The notes under the pieces: model-generated | What the model saw: only the letters and a program-made list of their open reading frames with translations | Databases searched by the model: none | Told to the model about the DNA's origin: nothing | DNA from: Bisporella sp. PMI_857 | Taxonomy: Eukaryota > Ascomycota > Leotiomycetes > Helotiales > Helotiaceae | Length of the DNA: 64,000 bases | Direction of reading: 5' to 3' | Assembly: GCA_021307315.1 (NCBI GenBank) | Contig: JAJSPD010000065.1 | Coordinates: forward strand, 124,001 to 188,000 | Position numbers and translations under genes: made by a program | In this document: one piece after another, positions 25,334-35,408 of the stretch | Layout of the letters: each line of letters begins with the position of its first letter | How positions within the stretch are numbered: position 1 is the stretch's first letter

Positions 25334-27000
25334 AAAGGCTGTGCTTGTGTATTGTATTTTCTTCTTTGTGTAGACTATAAAATGGGATCATATGAACAGT
25401 AATGACCTGGTCTTCCGTATGCCGGTGAATTGATATGCAATTGATAATCAAATGCAAAAAGTGCTCATAACTGTAGAAAGAAATTCCTCTGATTCTTCTG
25501 CCTCTCGTGACAGGTAATACCGAAGGAGACGTGATCTGTTTTCCGGGGCTTACTTGGACTCGATGAAATCAAAACTTGACGCACTTCCAGTACCCGTTGG
25601 AATCATATAGAGTTGCGCAAATGACTAATTTGATACCTAAAATCCATGTTTGCTACTGATCACCTTGCAAAACACTTCAAATGAACACCACGCTTCACAT
25701 ACAGCAGATGCCGTTGAATGAAGTTTTCACGATGAATGAGGCCTTAGAGTCATATTACAACATCACACTCTCATCATATTTAGACAAGAATCTTCTAACA
25801 GTAGGTTCGAAATTATTGACTACGTACTAGCTCACATATTCGCATCCAAGACTTGAACAATATTAGAATCTAGAGTAACTCTTCCGATGAAGGCTGCTTC
25901 CCGCTCAACAACCACGCAACCCAAAGAATCTACTGAGTTAGTCTATTCCACGCGACAACACGCTTTCCTTTTTGTCCTCCGGTCTAGTTTAATAAACAAT
26001 GAAGACAAACTAAGTACTTGCTCTCTTTTTCGCTTCGTTTCTCGTTATTGTGGTCAATTATTTTCTCTCCCATCTCTCCTTCGTATCTCGAGTTCCACGA
26101 AAAAAGAAAGACCAAAAATTTAAACAATAGTCCTTCTTTATCGAGTTCTTACTAATACATCTAGAATTGCCCTTCACACAAGCCAAGCGTATTCCGCTCC
26201 CAAGATTCGGTCGAAGGCTAGAGTTGGAGCTAACATGGGATCCGGATGTGGGTAACCGGGGGGCAGAATATGTAAGGAGGCGAGTGAGACTTCCGAAAGC
26301 TGTGCAGATGCAATGTTTGATGGGGGAACACAGAGAAGTGATTGTTGTTAGGGATTGAGGAGGGATATAAAGGGCTTGAAGAAAGTCGCATCAAGGAAGA
26401 AGTCTCGAATAGAGTAGTCAAATACAAATGCATAATATTTGCCACGACGAAAATTATGATGTTGTTACCTTTTCTCGTCGGCCTAGATCTTTTTCTAAAA
26501 ACCCTACTACATTTGCTGAATGTAACTCCTGTCTACGCAAGCATAGTCAAATCACGGTTATTGATGTTTAACGCCAGACTACTATCAATATATCATATCT
26601 TCTACGCAATAAGAAATATTTTGGAATAAAATCTTTGACTTTTTTGAGTCTAGGCCATGAAGTCTGAATTCTCAAGAATCCCACCCTTTCCCATAATTCA
26701 ATTTCATCACAGCGTTATTCCCATTTCCATGTCCCCATATCTATGCTACTTCATAGGGGCGGTGAGGCACTTCGTATATACATGATACTGGTGAACTTAC
26801 AGCATTCAAACTGTAGAGACAGCTTTGATAGCAAAAAACAAAAAGGAGAAGCGTCAGAAGGAAAGGGGTACTCTAAATAAAGTCATGACCCATGTCAGAA
26901 ATATGAGATTAATAGAGGTATCACGTCGATAGAATACAGGTTGTAGTTGCCTGTATTGCATGATCTGTATCTACGTTGTAGACATGTAAGAGATTTTCTA
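25334..27000. other. Intergenic, no supported gene
   Basis: This interval holds the 3' flank of the secreted precursor gene and ordinary non-coding sequence. Frames at 25887-26123, 26167-26358 and 26342-26629 show no domain or consistent splice signals. Sequence becomes A/T-rich only at the transposon boundary near 27060. Confidence 0.45.
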
Positions 27001-27057
27001 ACGTACTTGATCAGTTAGCTGGCCATATCATCATCCTGGCCACAATCCCTGTCACCA
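27001..27057 (+). repeat. Left terminal inverted repeat
   Basis: A 57-bp arm that begins ACGTACTTGATCAGTTAGCT and ends CCTGTCACCA. It matches the right arm with one mismatch. Confidence 0.85.
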
Positions 27058-27742
27058 GTACTTTTTTCCAACTTTAAAGTACAATTATATTACAACTATT
27101 TAAAATATTAATATACACATTAAAATAATTAATTTCTTAGCATTTTAAATTATATAAATAATGTATTTTAACGATTTTTATTTATTACAGATTGTTAAAA
27201 CACGTGTTTATTTTAAAGTTATATGTTTAGTTTAAATTTTAATTTACAACTTTATTATTATTTATAGTTCGACTTTGCTATTTTTAAACGTTTACAATTT
27301 TTATAATGTTTTTTCTATATATAAATAATTTTTTTATACTTTTTTTAAAACAAAATTTATTATTAATAGCTTGTAATTATCGATTTTTAACTAAAAATAA
27401 TTAAATCAATTATAAATTAAATCAATCAATTATAGTAATATACTTAATATTTTTAAATTTTAAAAATATTAAACAAAAGTATATAAACTATAAATATTTT
27501 TATAATAAAATTTTTATTAATTTAAAATTTTGTTTCGTTAAAATTATAAAAACTTTGTAATTTATTATATTATTTTTTTAATTATATTTAATATAAAATC
27601 GAAACTAGTTTTATTTTTTTTTAAATTTTAAAATTTTTTTATCAATAATTGGAATTTTAATTGTACTTTAATTTAAGTTGAAAATATTAATTTCTAAGCT
27701 ATAAAAGCCGAATATTTTATAATTGTTAATTTTATAAACGCG

Positions 27743-27945
27743 TGTCAGGTGCCAGGATGTCACGTGCTAAAGGGGCAAGGAGCGGCTCGGTAAGAGCCAT
27801 GATGCTGGGCACATATGGGCACGTGGGCAGCCGCCAGGGGTACGGAGGGTATAAGTAGGGGACTCGGGACGTAGTAGAGAGGGTAGAGATTAGTCTTGTA
27901 TCAGAATTGCAGTTGACTTGTGCCACACTACTCCAGCACCTTACA
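27743..27945 (+). mobile_element. Solo LTR of an LTR retrotransposon, nested in the TIR element
   Basis: A 203-bp GC-normal island inside A/T-rich DNA. It starts TGTCAGG and ends CTTACA, the TG..CA termini of LTRs. A perfect 5-bp target duplication ACGCG flanks it (27738-27742 and 27946-27950). It contains a TATAAG box near 27850, as LTR promoters do. No primer-binding site, gag or pol sequence adjoins it, so it is a solo LTR left by recombination between two LTRs. Its base composition shows no RIP, so it arrived after the host element had mutated, or was too short to be a RIP target. Orientation is tentative and based on the TATA box. Confidence 0.8.
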
Positions 27946-28286
27946 ACGCGTTATTTATTGTTTGTTTTACGCGTAATAAATTAATAATATTGCAAATAAA
28001 TAATTATATAAAAATGATTTTACGTGTATTTATATATAATATTTAATTAATAAGTTTTTTTTTTTTTATTATACTAAATTTACGATTAATATATAAAATT
28101 ATTAATTTTGTAATTACTTGTTTACTTAAAACGTTATTGTTATATTATACACGTTTAAAGTAATTTATAACTTTAAAAATTAGTTTTACTAATAAACTTA
28201 AATATTTAAATAATAATAATAATTTTAATTAATTGTTTTTAAAGTTGTTGGTTAAACAATTGCAATTTGAAGTGCAAAAATAATGG

Positions 28287-28343
28287 TGGTGACAGGGATT
28301 GTGGCCAGGATGATGACATGGCCAGCTAACTGATCAAGTACGT
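28287..28343 (-). repeat. Right terminal inverted repeat
   Basis: Reverse complement of the left arm, with one A/G difference. The adjoining plus-strand TA at 28344-28345 mirrors the TA at 26999-27000. Confidence 0.85.
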
Positions 28344-28579
28344 TAGTTCCTTGGCCTATTACGCAAGCCAATTTCTGACACCCAAAGAGAAGACCCAAAT
28401 CATGTGATATGATTAGTAAGTTAGCGCCTTGGCATCTTCAACTTCAAAGGGGCTGACATTTTCAGGCTATCACTAACAACCTTACTTTCTGCTGTTTGAT
28501 ATTTAATATGGTTCTAAGGAGATCGAAGACGCAAGAAATCTCCAGAAACTCTGGCACGGATCTATAGTCATATATAAGC

Positions 28580-29038
28580 ATGTATTTACTAGGTCACACG
28601 CTTCGAGGAAGATGGCTTGGATTGTTAGGCCTTGCCCGACAATCACCTAGGTCCTGGTATCGAGACCGTATTCGAGAGGAGCTTCGGGAGCGCCATAATG
28701 CAAAAACACTCTGCCAAAAGCTCAGTGAAACCTCGGACGTCTTTTTTTCTATTATTCGAGCTCGGCACGATGGATTTCCCATTCGACGGCTACCGGCTTT
28801 TGTTTTTCGCCATGTCCCAGTATATGCATACATGCTGGGAAAGTACACTTTGCGTTGGAAATTCTATCAAACTACCGCTATGTTGTGCAACGCACCTCGA
28901 TATAAGTTGGTGCGTGAAGTAGTCAACCCCAGCAGAGACCACAACCTCTACGAAGTTGCTTGCCGCCACCAAATCGATCCAGTAAAGTTCAAGCGCGTTG
29001 GTCTTCGACTACGACGGATTTGGCCTCTTTTGCCGTAA
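28580..29038 (+). CDS. Conserved-looking small hypothetical protein (152 aa)
   Basis: A single-exon open frame of 152 aa starting MYLLGHTLRGRWLG and ending RLRRIWPLLP. It is basic, with many Arg, and contains SWYRDRIREELRERHNAKT and LSETSDVFFSIIRARHDG, then KYTLRWKFYQTTAMLCNAP. I have an impression of similar small proteins of unknown function in other ascomycete genomes, but name no family. It lies just outside the right end of the transposon remnant (about 235 bp away) with normal base composition. A TATA-like stretch (ATATATAAGC) is directly upstream of the ATG. A second in-frame Met is at about residue 85. No function is proposed. Confidence 0.55.
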   Translation: MYLLGHTLRGRWLGLLGLARQSPRSWYRDRIREELRERHNAKTLCQKLSETSDVFFSIIRARHDGFPIRRLPAFVFRHVPVYAYMLGKYTLRWKFYQTTAMLCNAPRYKLVREVVNPSRDHNLYEVACRHQIDPVKFKRVGLRLRRIWPLLP

Positions 29039-29444
29039 ATCTGTGCTTCTAGAGATTATCAGATTCATTATTCAAGGGCTTTGAAATGGCACGGATCGAG
29101 ATAGAGCTGGTGAAGAACACATCGAAGCGGCCAAGAAAACCCACGATGTTTCACAATGAAATCAAATCGAACCTGATTCAAGCTTCAGGGTACATATCGT
29201 TCTCCCGCTCTATAGGATTTTGATAACTTGAGATTCAAGCCCCTTTCAACTTATTGAATTTTTGAACATAATTTTCAATGAAAGTTTACTATTGGTTCTT
29301 ATTATACTACTTGCGCACTATCTTTTCAATCCATGATTACAAACAATCAAAGAGACAACTATAGCCACCAACTTTAGATCCCTTCTATGCAGAGACATAA
29401 GTTAGAATCGTTACTGTTTAGGCTACTTCCACAGCGACATACAA

Positions 29445-31508
29445 TCAAGGCATGTGTGTCGTGTTGAATAGTCGGTTGCCAGTATCAGTGGTGCCGCTGC
29501 CAGTGAACTTGTTTTGTGACAAACGAAGTGCGATAAGATTAAGTTTTGTGTTGCGGGCTAGTCCATAAATGAGACCACCCTCAGAAACTGACTCCTCCTG
29601 GATAACACCAGCAATAACCACAATGCGGATAGTTGCATGGAGCTTGCGGACATGTTGCTCAAACTGCACCACCGTTTTGCCATTATTCACCACTGAGTCA
29701 ACTAGTACTACAGTCATTTGTCCTTGCAAGTGGTGAAGTTTGATATCTTCAGGATATTTCGCATGTATGAACATGGCTAGCGGGAAGACGTCGTTAACGC
29801 CGATTGCCATAGGCTCTCCACCACGCATCAGCGCTACTATAGTTGTCTGCTGCTCATTCAACAGCCGATACCCACTTGTACTATGGCCCTGGACATGCGG
29901 AATTGCGTATTCCTCAAGGCCAACAATTTGGGACAAGAACTCAGTCCCCAGATACTGTCCTACACGGCGATGGCTTTCCCTTAGAGCCGGACCGGCAATA
30001 TTGGCATTCCGCATAGGCGTCATAAGTATCTTAGCAGCAGACCGATATGTAGCGTGTTGGACTTGAATACCAGCCTGTGGGCTGCGGCGGCGGAAGATAG
30101 CATCAACGAACTCCTGGTCCGTGAGACGAATTAGAGGGAGCATATTCGTATCCTGCCGTGGTGGCGAATTGCTGGGAAGGACGACCTGGCGTGCTCGAAG
30201 ACCGCCATCACGAATAACGTTGAATAAATCCAAGTCCATGGTTTTGCTTCTTGTCTTCTCATCGCCAACAACGACGATAGCCTGATCTGCTCTACATAAC
30301 ATGTCCAAGTCCAACGGACTGTCACCAAATGCCCACACATACAGCCGATGATTGACCTGCAAACGGCGAACCAAGGCTTCTTTCACCGCTGCTGTAACGA
30401 CAAAGCTATCTGCGATGCGTCCTCCGCCGATGACTTTTACAGTCTCAGACAGACCTTCTTTCTCGAGCACTTTCTCCCAGACACAACGCAGTCCACAGGT
30501 GACAATGACTGCACCAACGTGTTCCTCTTTCGTTACCATATGCAACAAAGACACAAATTCGCGATGCATTACAACTACCGATGCTACGTCTTCGCATATG
30601 GCATCAAATTCCGGATCATCAGCAGCATCTTCATATAGTAAAGTCGCCTGGCGAAACGCCGTATAAGAATAGCCCATTGAACTACTAAACAGCTTCTTTA
30701 ACGGTTGGGGTTCTGCTTCCGCTCGCTCAGAATGCAAGATCCTGTCCCAAAACAGCATGCCAGTATCATCTGGTGCCAGGGTCCTGTCGGCGTCCATCAC
30801 CAAAATCGTGCCCAATTGGCCTTGGGCAGCGACAACATGTTTATCCAGCATACTCTCGGCAAGAGACAAATTGTAGTTCTCGTTGTGGTGCTGAAAATCG
30901 CGTAGCCGCGTCAATATTTTGGCCAATGTTTGCTGCTGGGACACAAGTGAGAACAGGATGCCATGTTTGTAGCAGAGATCGCACAGCTGTGATTTCTCGG
31001 TCTGCTGCCATTTCGATAGCTGATTAAGTGGTAGAAATGGTCGGCTTTTGCTTATGTCTCCCATGCGGCGTTGTGAAATGATTTCGTTAGGAATATCCAA
31101 GTAAACCACGTGCGTGTATATATCTTGATCACTTTGAGTCCACACCGATTGTCCAGCTTCCTCTTCCGTGGACCAGAGCATGGAGTGACCAGCAACGACG
31201 GCAACAAGCCCGGTTGTCATGCATTCCTTTCTTATTGTTTGGATAGCCAGTTCGCGCCAATGTAACTTCTCTTGCTCGTCCAATTTCTCGAAAGCATCGA
31301 GACCACCAGGAACGAGATCAGCAATATTTTGGGAGCCTTCATAGAACGCGAATTCCTTCTCTCCAAGTTCTTGCTTTAGCTGGTTCAGTAGAAATGTCTT
31401 ACCAGAACCAGGAATACCGTATATACCGATCACTACTGCCTTCTTGTTGCAAGCAGAAGAATTTCCATGTCCTATTTCGGCATTTAGACCTGTAGTTGAG
31501 CCCGGCAT
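29445..31508 (-). CDS. Three-domain protein: P-loop kinase-like, HAD phosphatase-like, uracil phosphoribosyltransferase-like
   Basis: One uninterrupted exon of 687 aa. Residues 25-200 form a P-loop NTPase or kinase-like domain with Walker A GIPGSGKT at 31-38. Residues about 233-440 are HAD-like: motif I DADRT at 239-243 (DxDxT, as in phosphoserine-phosphatase-type HADs) and a later GDSPLDLDML matching motif IV. Residues about 470-687 resemble uracil phosphoribosyltransferase (MTPMRNANIAGPALRESHRR, LMRGGEPMAIG, and the PRPP-loop-like VVLVDSVVNNGKTVVQ). The PRPP loop differs from the usual TG(G/N)(S/T) form, so activity is uncertain. The same fusion is known to me from other ascomycetes as an uncharacterised protein. 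The combination suggests nucleotide or base salvage and phosphate transfer, but no substrate is shown. Confidence 0.75.
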   Translation of the reverse strand: MPGSTTGLNAEIGHGNSSACNKKAVVIGIYGIPGSGKTFLLNQLKQELGEKEFAFYEGSQNIADLVPGGLDAFEKLDEQEKLHWRELAIQTIRKECMTTGLVAVVAGHSMLWSTEEEAGQSVWTQSDQDIYTHVVYLDIPNEIISQRRMGDISKSRPFLPLNQLSKWQQTEKSQLCDLCYKHGILFSLVSQQQTLAKILTRLRDFQHHNENYNLSLAESMLDKHVVAAQGQLGTILVMDADRTLAPDDTGMLFWDRILHSERAEAEPQPLKKLFSSSMGYSYTAFRQATLLYEDAADDPEFDAICEDVASVVVMHREFVSLLHMVTKEEHVGAVIVTCGLRCVWEKVLEKEGLSETVKVIGGGRIADSFVVTAAVKEALVRRLQVNHRLYVWAFGDSPLDLDMLCRADQAIVVVGDEKTRSKTMDLDLFNVIRDGGLRARQVVLPSNSPPRQDTNMLPLIRLTDQEFVDAIFRRRSPQAGIQVQHATYRSAAKILMTPMRNANIAGPALRESHRRVGQYLGTEFLSQIVGLEEYAIPHVQGHSTSGYRLLNEQQTTIVALMRGGEPMAIGVNDVFPLAMFIHAKYPEDIKLHHLQGQMTVVLVDSVVNNGKTVVQFEQHVRKLHATIRIVVIAGVIQEESVSEGGLIYGLARNTKLNLIALRLSQNKFTGSGTTDTGNRLFNTTHMP

Positions 31509-32728
31509 GATTTATATCGCGTTCTCGTAGTTGGTAGGTATATAGTATTGAGGCTCTATTCATTCAAATGATGAGATGATGATTAAACGATGTGCAGCAA
31601 TCTTCAGATGAAGGAATGCGAGAACAATTGCTTCGAAATATTACTGTTTGCTCAGCCTTCCAGAAAGCTTCCACAATGCAATTTATATGGTTGATACAGA
31701 CTTGCATTATCCGCTTACTCTTCCACCCCATCGACCCAGCTGACCAGGCGCCAGTGCCCCGAAACATCTTGTACTCACTCTCACACAATCGGATGCTTAT
31801 TGCCTCGCCATGTCTCATACATTCTTCTGCAGGAATATGATGATATATTATGTAGTGAACTAACTTGTGACTTCATTGGGCATGTCTATGGCGCCAAGGA
31901 GACTCTGTATCACCTAATCATTTCTTATTTGAGGCCATCGACAGGAAGCTTGGTGGGAAACGCCTCAGCTTGCATCTCGCTAATTGAGGCCTACAATAAG
32001 GTGCTTCAGGATACGCCCTGGTGTGCTGTAGATGGTTACACCACGCTAATTTTGAGGCCTACTATCGCTTATCTACTGACCAGTCATGGAATCTTCGCTG
32101 CTGATTTGCGGGGACCGATCCTCTATTTTGATCTCCAAGCCTGTTCATGTCCTTGCCTGAGAATGATGCATTTGTGGCCCTTGCCTCTCGCTTGTTTCTA
32201 GTAACAGCGACTTCCTCATTCCTATACTAGGTATTTTTTTCCTTCTGTAATGCCCCTTGAGATATCCGCTGGGCTTCTCCTCCATTTAAGTCCGTCGGTT
32301 CCTGTTTCCTAAACAGCAAACGAATCCAATCGCCTCCTGAGCAAACATATCTTCGCCGAAAACAAGGTATTCTCGCTCCACCAATCTCAATTCGCATCCA
32401 CTTGAATATTGGGGGGATTCTGGTATGAGGCAAAGTATTGTATTATCACCACGCTCGTTGTAAGGGAGATGGTTGTTATTGGGTAGCAAGGAGATATAAT
32501 ACGTGATGGAGCCTTTAGAACACAGATTAGTCGAAGGACCCATATAAGAATCCGGTCACCTTCAAATATGTTGTTTGCACTAAACAGAAATAATGATTGC
32601 ATTGCACACTGTAAAACCTTGTAATCGGTACTTAGATAATAGCACAGTCTTCAATGGCCTTACCATCGCCCGCACCGCAATACATTCAAAGGAAGTTCAC
32701 TCCCAAGCTGGAGCTAAGGAAAGCTTAT
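31509..32728. other. Intergenic, no supported gene
   Basis: Plus-strand frames at 31592-31840 and 31800-32201 overlap and show no domain. GAGGCC recurs at about 31930, 31986 and 32053, without clear structure. The minus-strand gene upstream of 31508 starts cleanly at 31508. Confidence 0.45.
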
Positions 32729-34468
32729 TCATTGTAATTTGGCACCACCACCATCTCCTTCATCCTCACTTTCGCTTGCCGCCAGTTCCTCATCCTTATC
32801 AGGCGAAATAGTGGCGCTGGAATTATGCGCCTCCAAGTTTTCAATAGCCAGGCCTTCGAACTCTATCTCCAGTAGCTCTTTACCCTCGTACACTCCTGGA
32901 ATATTGTCAATAAGATAAGTAGGCTCTGTATTCGAGTCATGTCGCTTAATTTCTGGCACCTTTTCGGTCAAAGTTCGAAATGCATCCTCCCTTACTCTCA
33001 CCAAGATCTTGTTCATGAGGTCTGTTCTCTTCTTTTGAGATTTCAAACCCTCGTCTTCATACACGTCGGGCAGCCTCCAACTAGGGTATATGTTTCTATG
33101 TGTCGGCCGAACCTGAACCCCACTCGAATGGGATTGAAAGTAGTAATCACATAGACGACAAGTGGGCTTACTGCAGCCAATGTATGCATATTGATTGAAG
33201 AACCGGGAGGGGTGTGTGCCTCCATCCTTCTCAATAGATTCGAGGAGAAGAACCTCAGCGTGGACGATTGGCCGAAATGATTTAGATGTGGCTTCTCTAC
33301 GTAGAGTAGCGTTCAACTGAAATTTCTCTAGTTCTTGCGCGTGAGACTTGTAATTCTCCATTTTTGAAGGATCAGAAGTCATGCGGCCGATGACATCACA
33401 CATAGAAAGACTTTCTAGTCTTTTTTGACGTCGTAACGGACACTTGCCTGGGACACTGGAGGTAATAAATTTAACCTCGAAGTCTTCGAATAGTTCAGGC
33501 CATCGCTTGCGTGTTAAGACAAGGACCTTGATCGCTTGCAGGTAGGAGAGAAGGCGTCCCGCTGCATGCCGTAGCTCACACCAACATGTAGATCCGGTTA
33601 TTCTTCCATTGGTGGCTCGGCTTCGAATGAGTTCATCCACGTCCGATTGGTATAAGCGATCAATGGCACTGATCACTACTTCGCATTGTTGGGAGACTAT
33701 ATAAATGCTTAGCACCAATTGAAGATGCGTAGCAGTTGCTTACATGCATCGTCATTCAATGATGAATCGCTTGCAGAGACTACTAATTTCTGTAGCTCTT
33801 CAAGTTTCTTGAGGATGGAGTGAGCTATAAGAGAAGGTTAGTACACTAAATATAAAATATGCTTTTGGAACTAACATTCTTTCGTGATTTCTCCTGTGCA
33901 TGTATCAATACAGCTAGTAGATTGCTTATTCAATGAATGAAGGTAAGCTGTCACTCTTGGCCTTGTGAATGATAGCGATGTTTGTAAGAGATGCGAGGTT
34001 ATCCGTTCAAGATCATGGGCCTCGGTCTTTCCCAAAGTAGCGATGAGATAAGATATAAACTTCCGGGCACCGATCAAGTCAATTTCTTCTCGTTGGTTTG
34101 ATGCAAAACGATATTCGATTCGGTCAGGAAATGATAGGACAGCAAAGGCCGTTACCGTGTTTCCGCAGCCTCGCTCATTATCACATAGCTGACCAAGTTT
34201 ATTAACAAAGCAATGAAAAGCATACTCTGGAGATTGTGTGTTATCCGGCAATAGGTCTGGAGTTTTTGGAGCTTGGCTAGATTCACATGCCCGGTTAAGG
34301 CTTTTGAGGAGTATTATCGGCTCATAGAAACGGTTGGCAAATTTAGGTTCGACAGGAACGGGGCAGCGATGAATCGCACCATTTGAAGAGGGCCCTTTAA
34401 TAATGTGAGTTATAATAAATCAAAATACGATTGTGGGAGATTTTAGACTGACCTGTAAATCCTGGCAT
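32729..34468 (-). CDS. OTT_1508-like deaminase-domain protein
   Basis: Four exons, 34468-34453 (16 nt), 34394-33876, 33824-33744 and 33696-32729, sum to 1584 nt (527 aa) in one frame. The N-terminal part (SPEYAFHCFVNKLGQLCDN) is the helical region common to these fungal proteins. A deaminase-fold motif follows: HAE at about 351-353, then about 27 residues later CSKPTCRLC, which supplies the paired zinc-binding cysteines. This pattern belongs to the OTT_1508-like deaminases described among nucleic-acid/nucleotide deaminases derived from bacterial toxin systems. The C-terminus is acidic (SESEDEGDGGG). The protein is probably intracellular. Substrate is unknown. The 16-nt first exon is supported by GTCAGT/TTAAAG splice sites and by frame. 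Zinc ligands appear intact. Confidence 0.78.
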
Positions 34469-35408
34469 GGTCTGATAGCAATTAAGGCTTTGTAGATCTT
34501 GGATGCTGTAGTATAGTGGGCAAAATGAGAACAGTTGAGAAACTTTGAAGAGTGCAAATTCATGGAACTTTATATACTGAAAATCCTAGCGGCGGTAATG
34601 GCTAACAGGTGATTAGCTCAGCCATTAACCAAAAATTAAAACTAAACACGATATATTAAATTATGTCTCGTATGCTAAATGATGGCATCAAAATATGGTG
34701 TTGGGCAGACTTCGAAATGTAATCCACTTCTGCACTCTCAGAACGCCTCAGCACAGACTAATGCTGTTCTTTCAAAGCGACTCACATAAGGCTGCTGGAG
34801 GATATGCCGCCTTGATATGCGGACTATTTCGAGGCTCAGGCAACGCTAAAATCTTGATGCAGGAGGCCTCATGGTAGGCCTCACAGTAGGCCTCCAAGGG
34901 TTGGAAGTAATCGACCAACCAAATTCAGATGCCTGACAAGGCACCCCCGCACCATGTATCTTCTTTTAATATCGAGCAGTAGTGAGCTTGTCACTATAAG
35001 TCACACAATACTCCATTCCTGACCTTCTATTTTATATCAGCCCTCGAGTTTGAACTGTTCAACATTCAGTGTAAGACAGGCAGGCGGCCTCTGGTACACT
35101 ACAATAAGTTTCAGGAGGCAAAAAGCTGCCTAAACTCCATTCGACTATTTTCCTCAGTAATGCTTAAATCAACGAGATAGAGCGCGCTCAAAGGAGTTAA
35201 ACATTTGATGCTCAATCGAAATAGATTTTGGTACGTATTTTGATTGACAGAATAATTTGGAAAATGATGTGAAGCTGATTCATAATGAAAAGTGCTGTTC
35301 TGCCTTCGACCCTGGCAACTGGAATACGTCGAAAGCCACACGACACACGTTTCCAAGTTATATCTACATTCGCCTAGCTATTGAGAAAGGAGGACGAAGT
35401 TTAATGCC
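34469..35408. other. Intergenic between divergent genes
   Basis: The space between the deaminase gene and the zinc-finger gene. The heptamer AGGCCTC or close variants recurs at about 34862, 34876 and 34890 with near-14-nt spacing. No gene is supported. Confidence 0.5.

Larger units (their letters stand above)
27001..28343. mobile_element. TIR DNA transposon remnant with hyper-AT interior, TA-flanked
   Basis: The ends are inverted repeats: 27001-27057 (beginning ACGTACTTGATCAGTTAGCT) and 28287-28343 match as reverse complements with one difference, at the sixth base after GCTGGCC (A/G). A dinucleotide TA flanks each end (26999-27000 and 28344-28345), as for Tc1/mariner/pogo-type insertions. 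Past the 57-bp core, the ends keep a weaker match whose differences are mostly C/T or G/A. The interior is almost all A and T with no open frame, as expected of a transposase gene destroyed by RIP, while the ends keep normal base composition. A solo LTR is nested at 27743-27945. Without the LTR and one target copy the element is about 1.1 kb. Confidence 0.8.
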
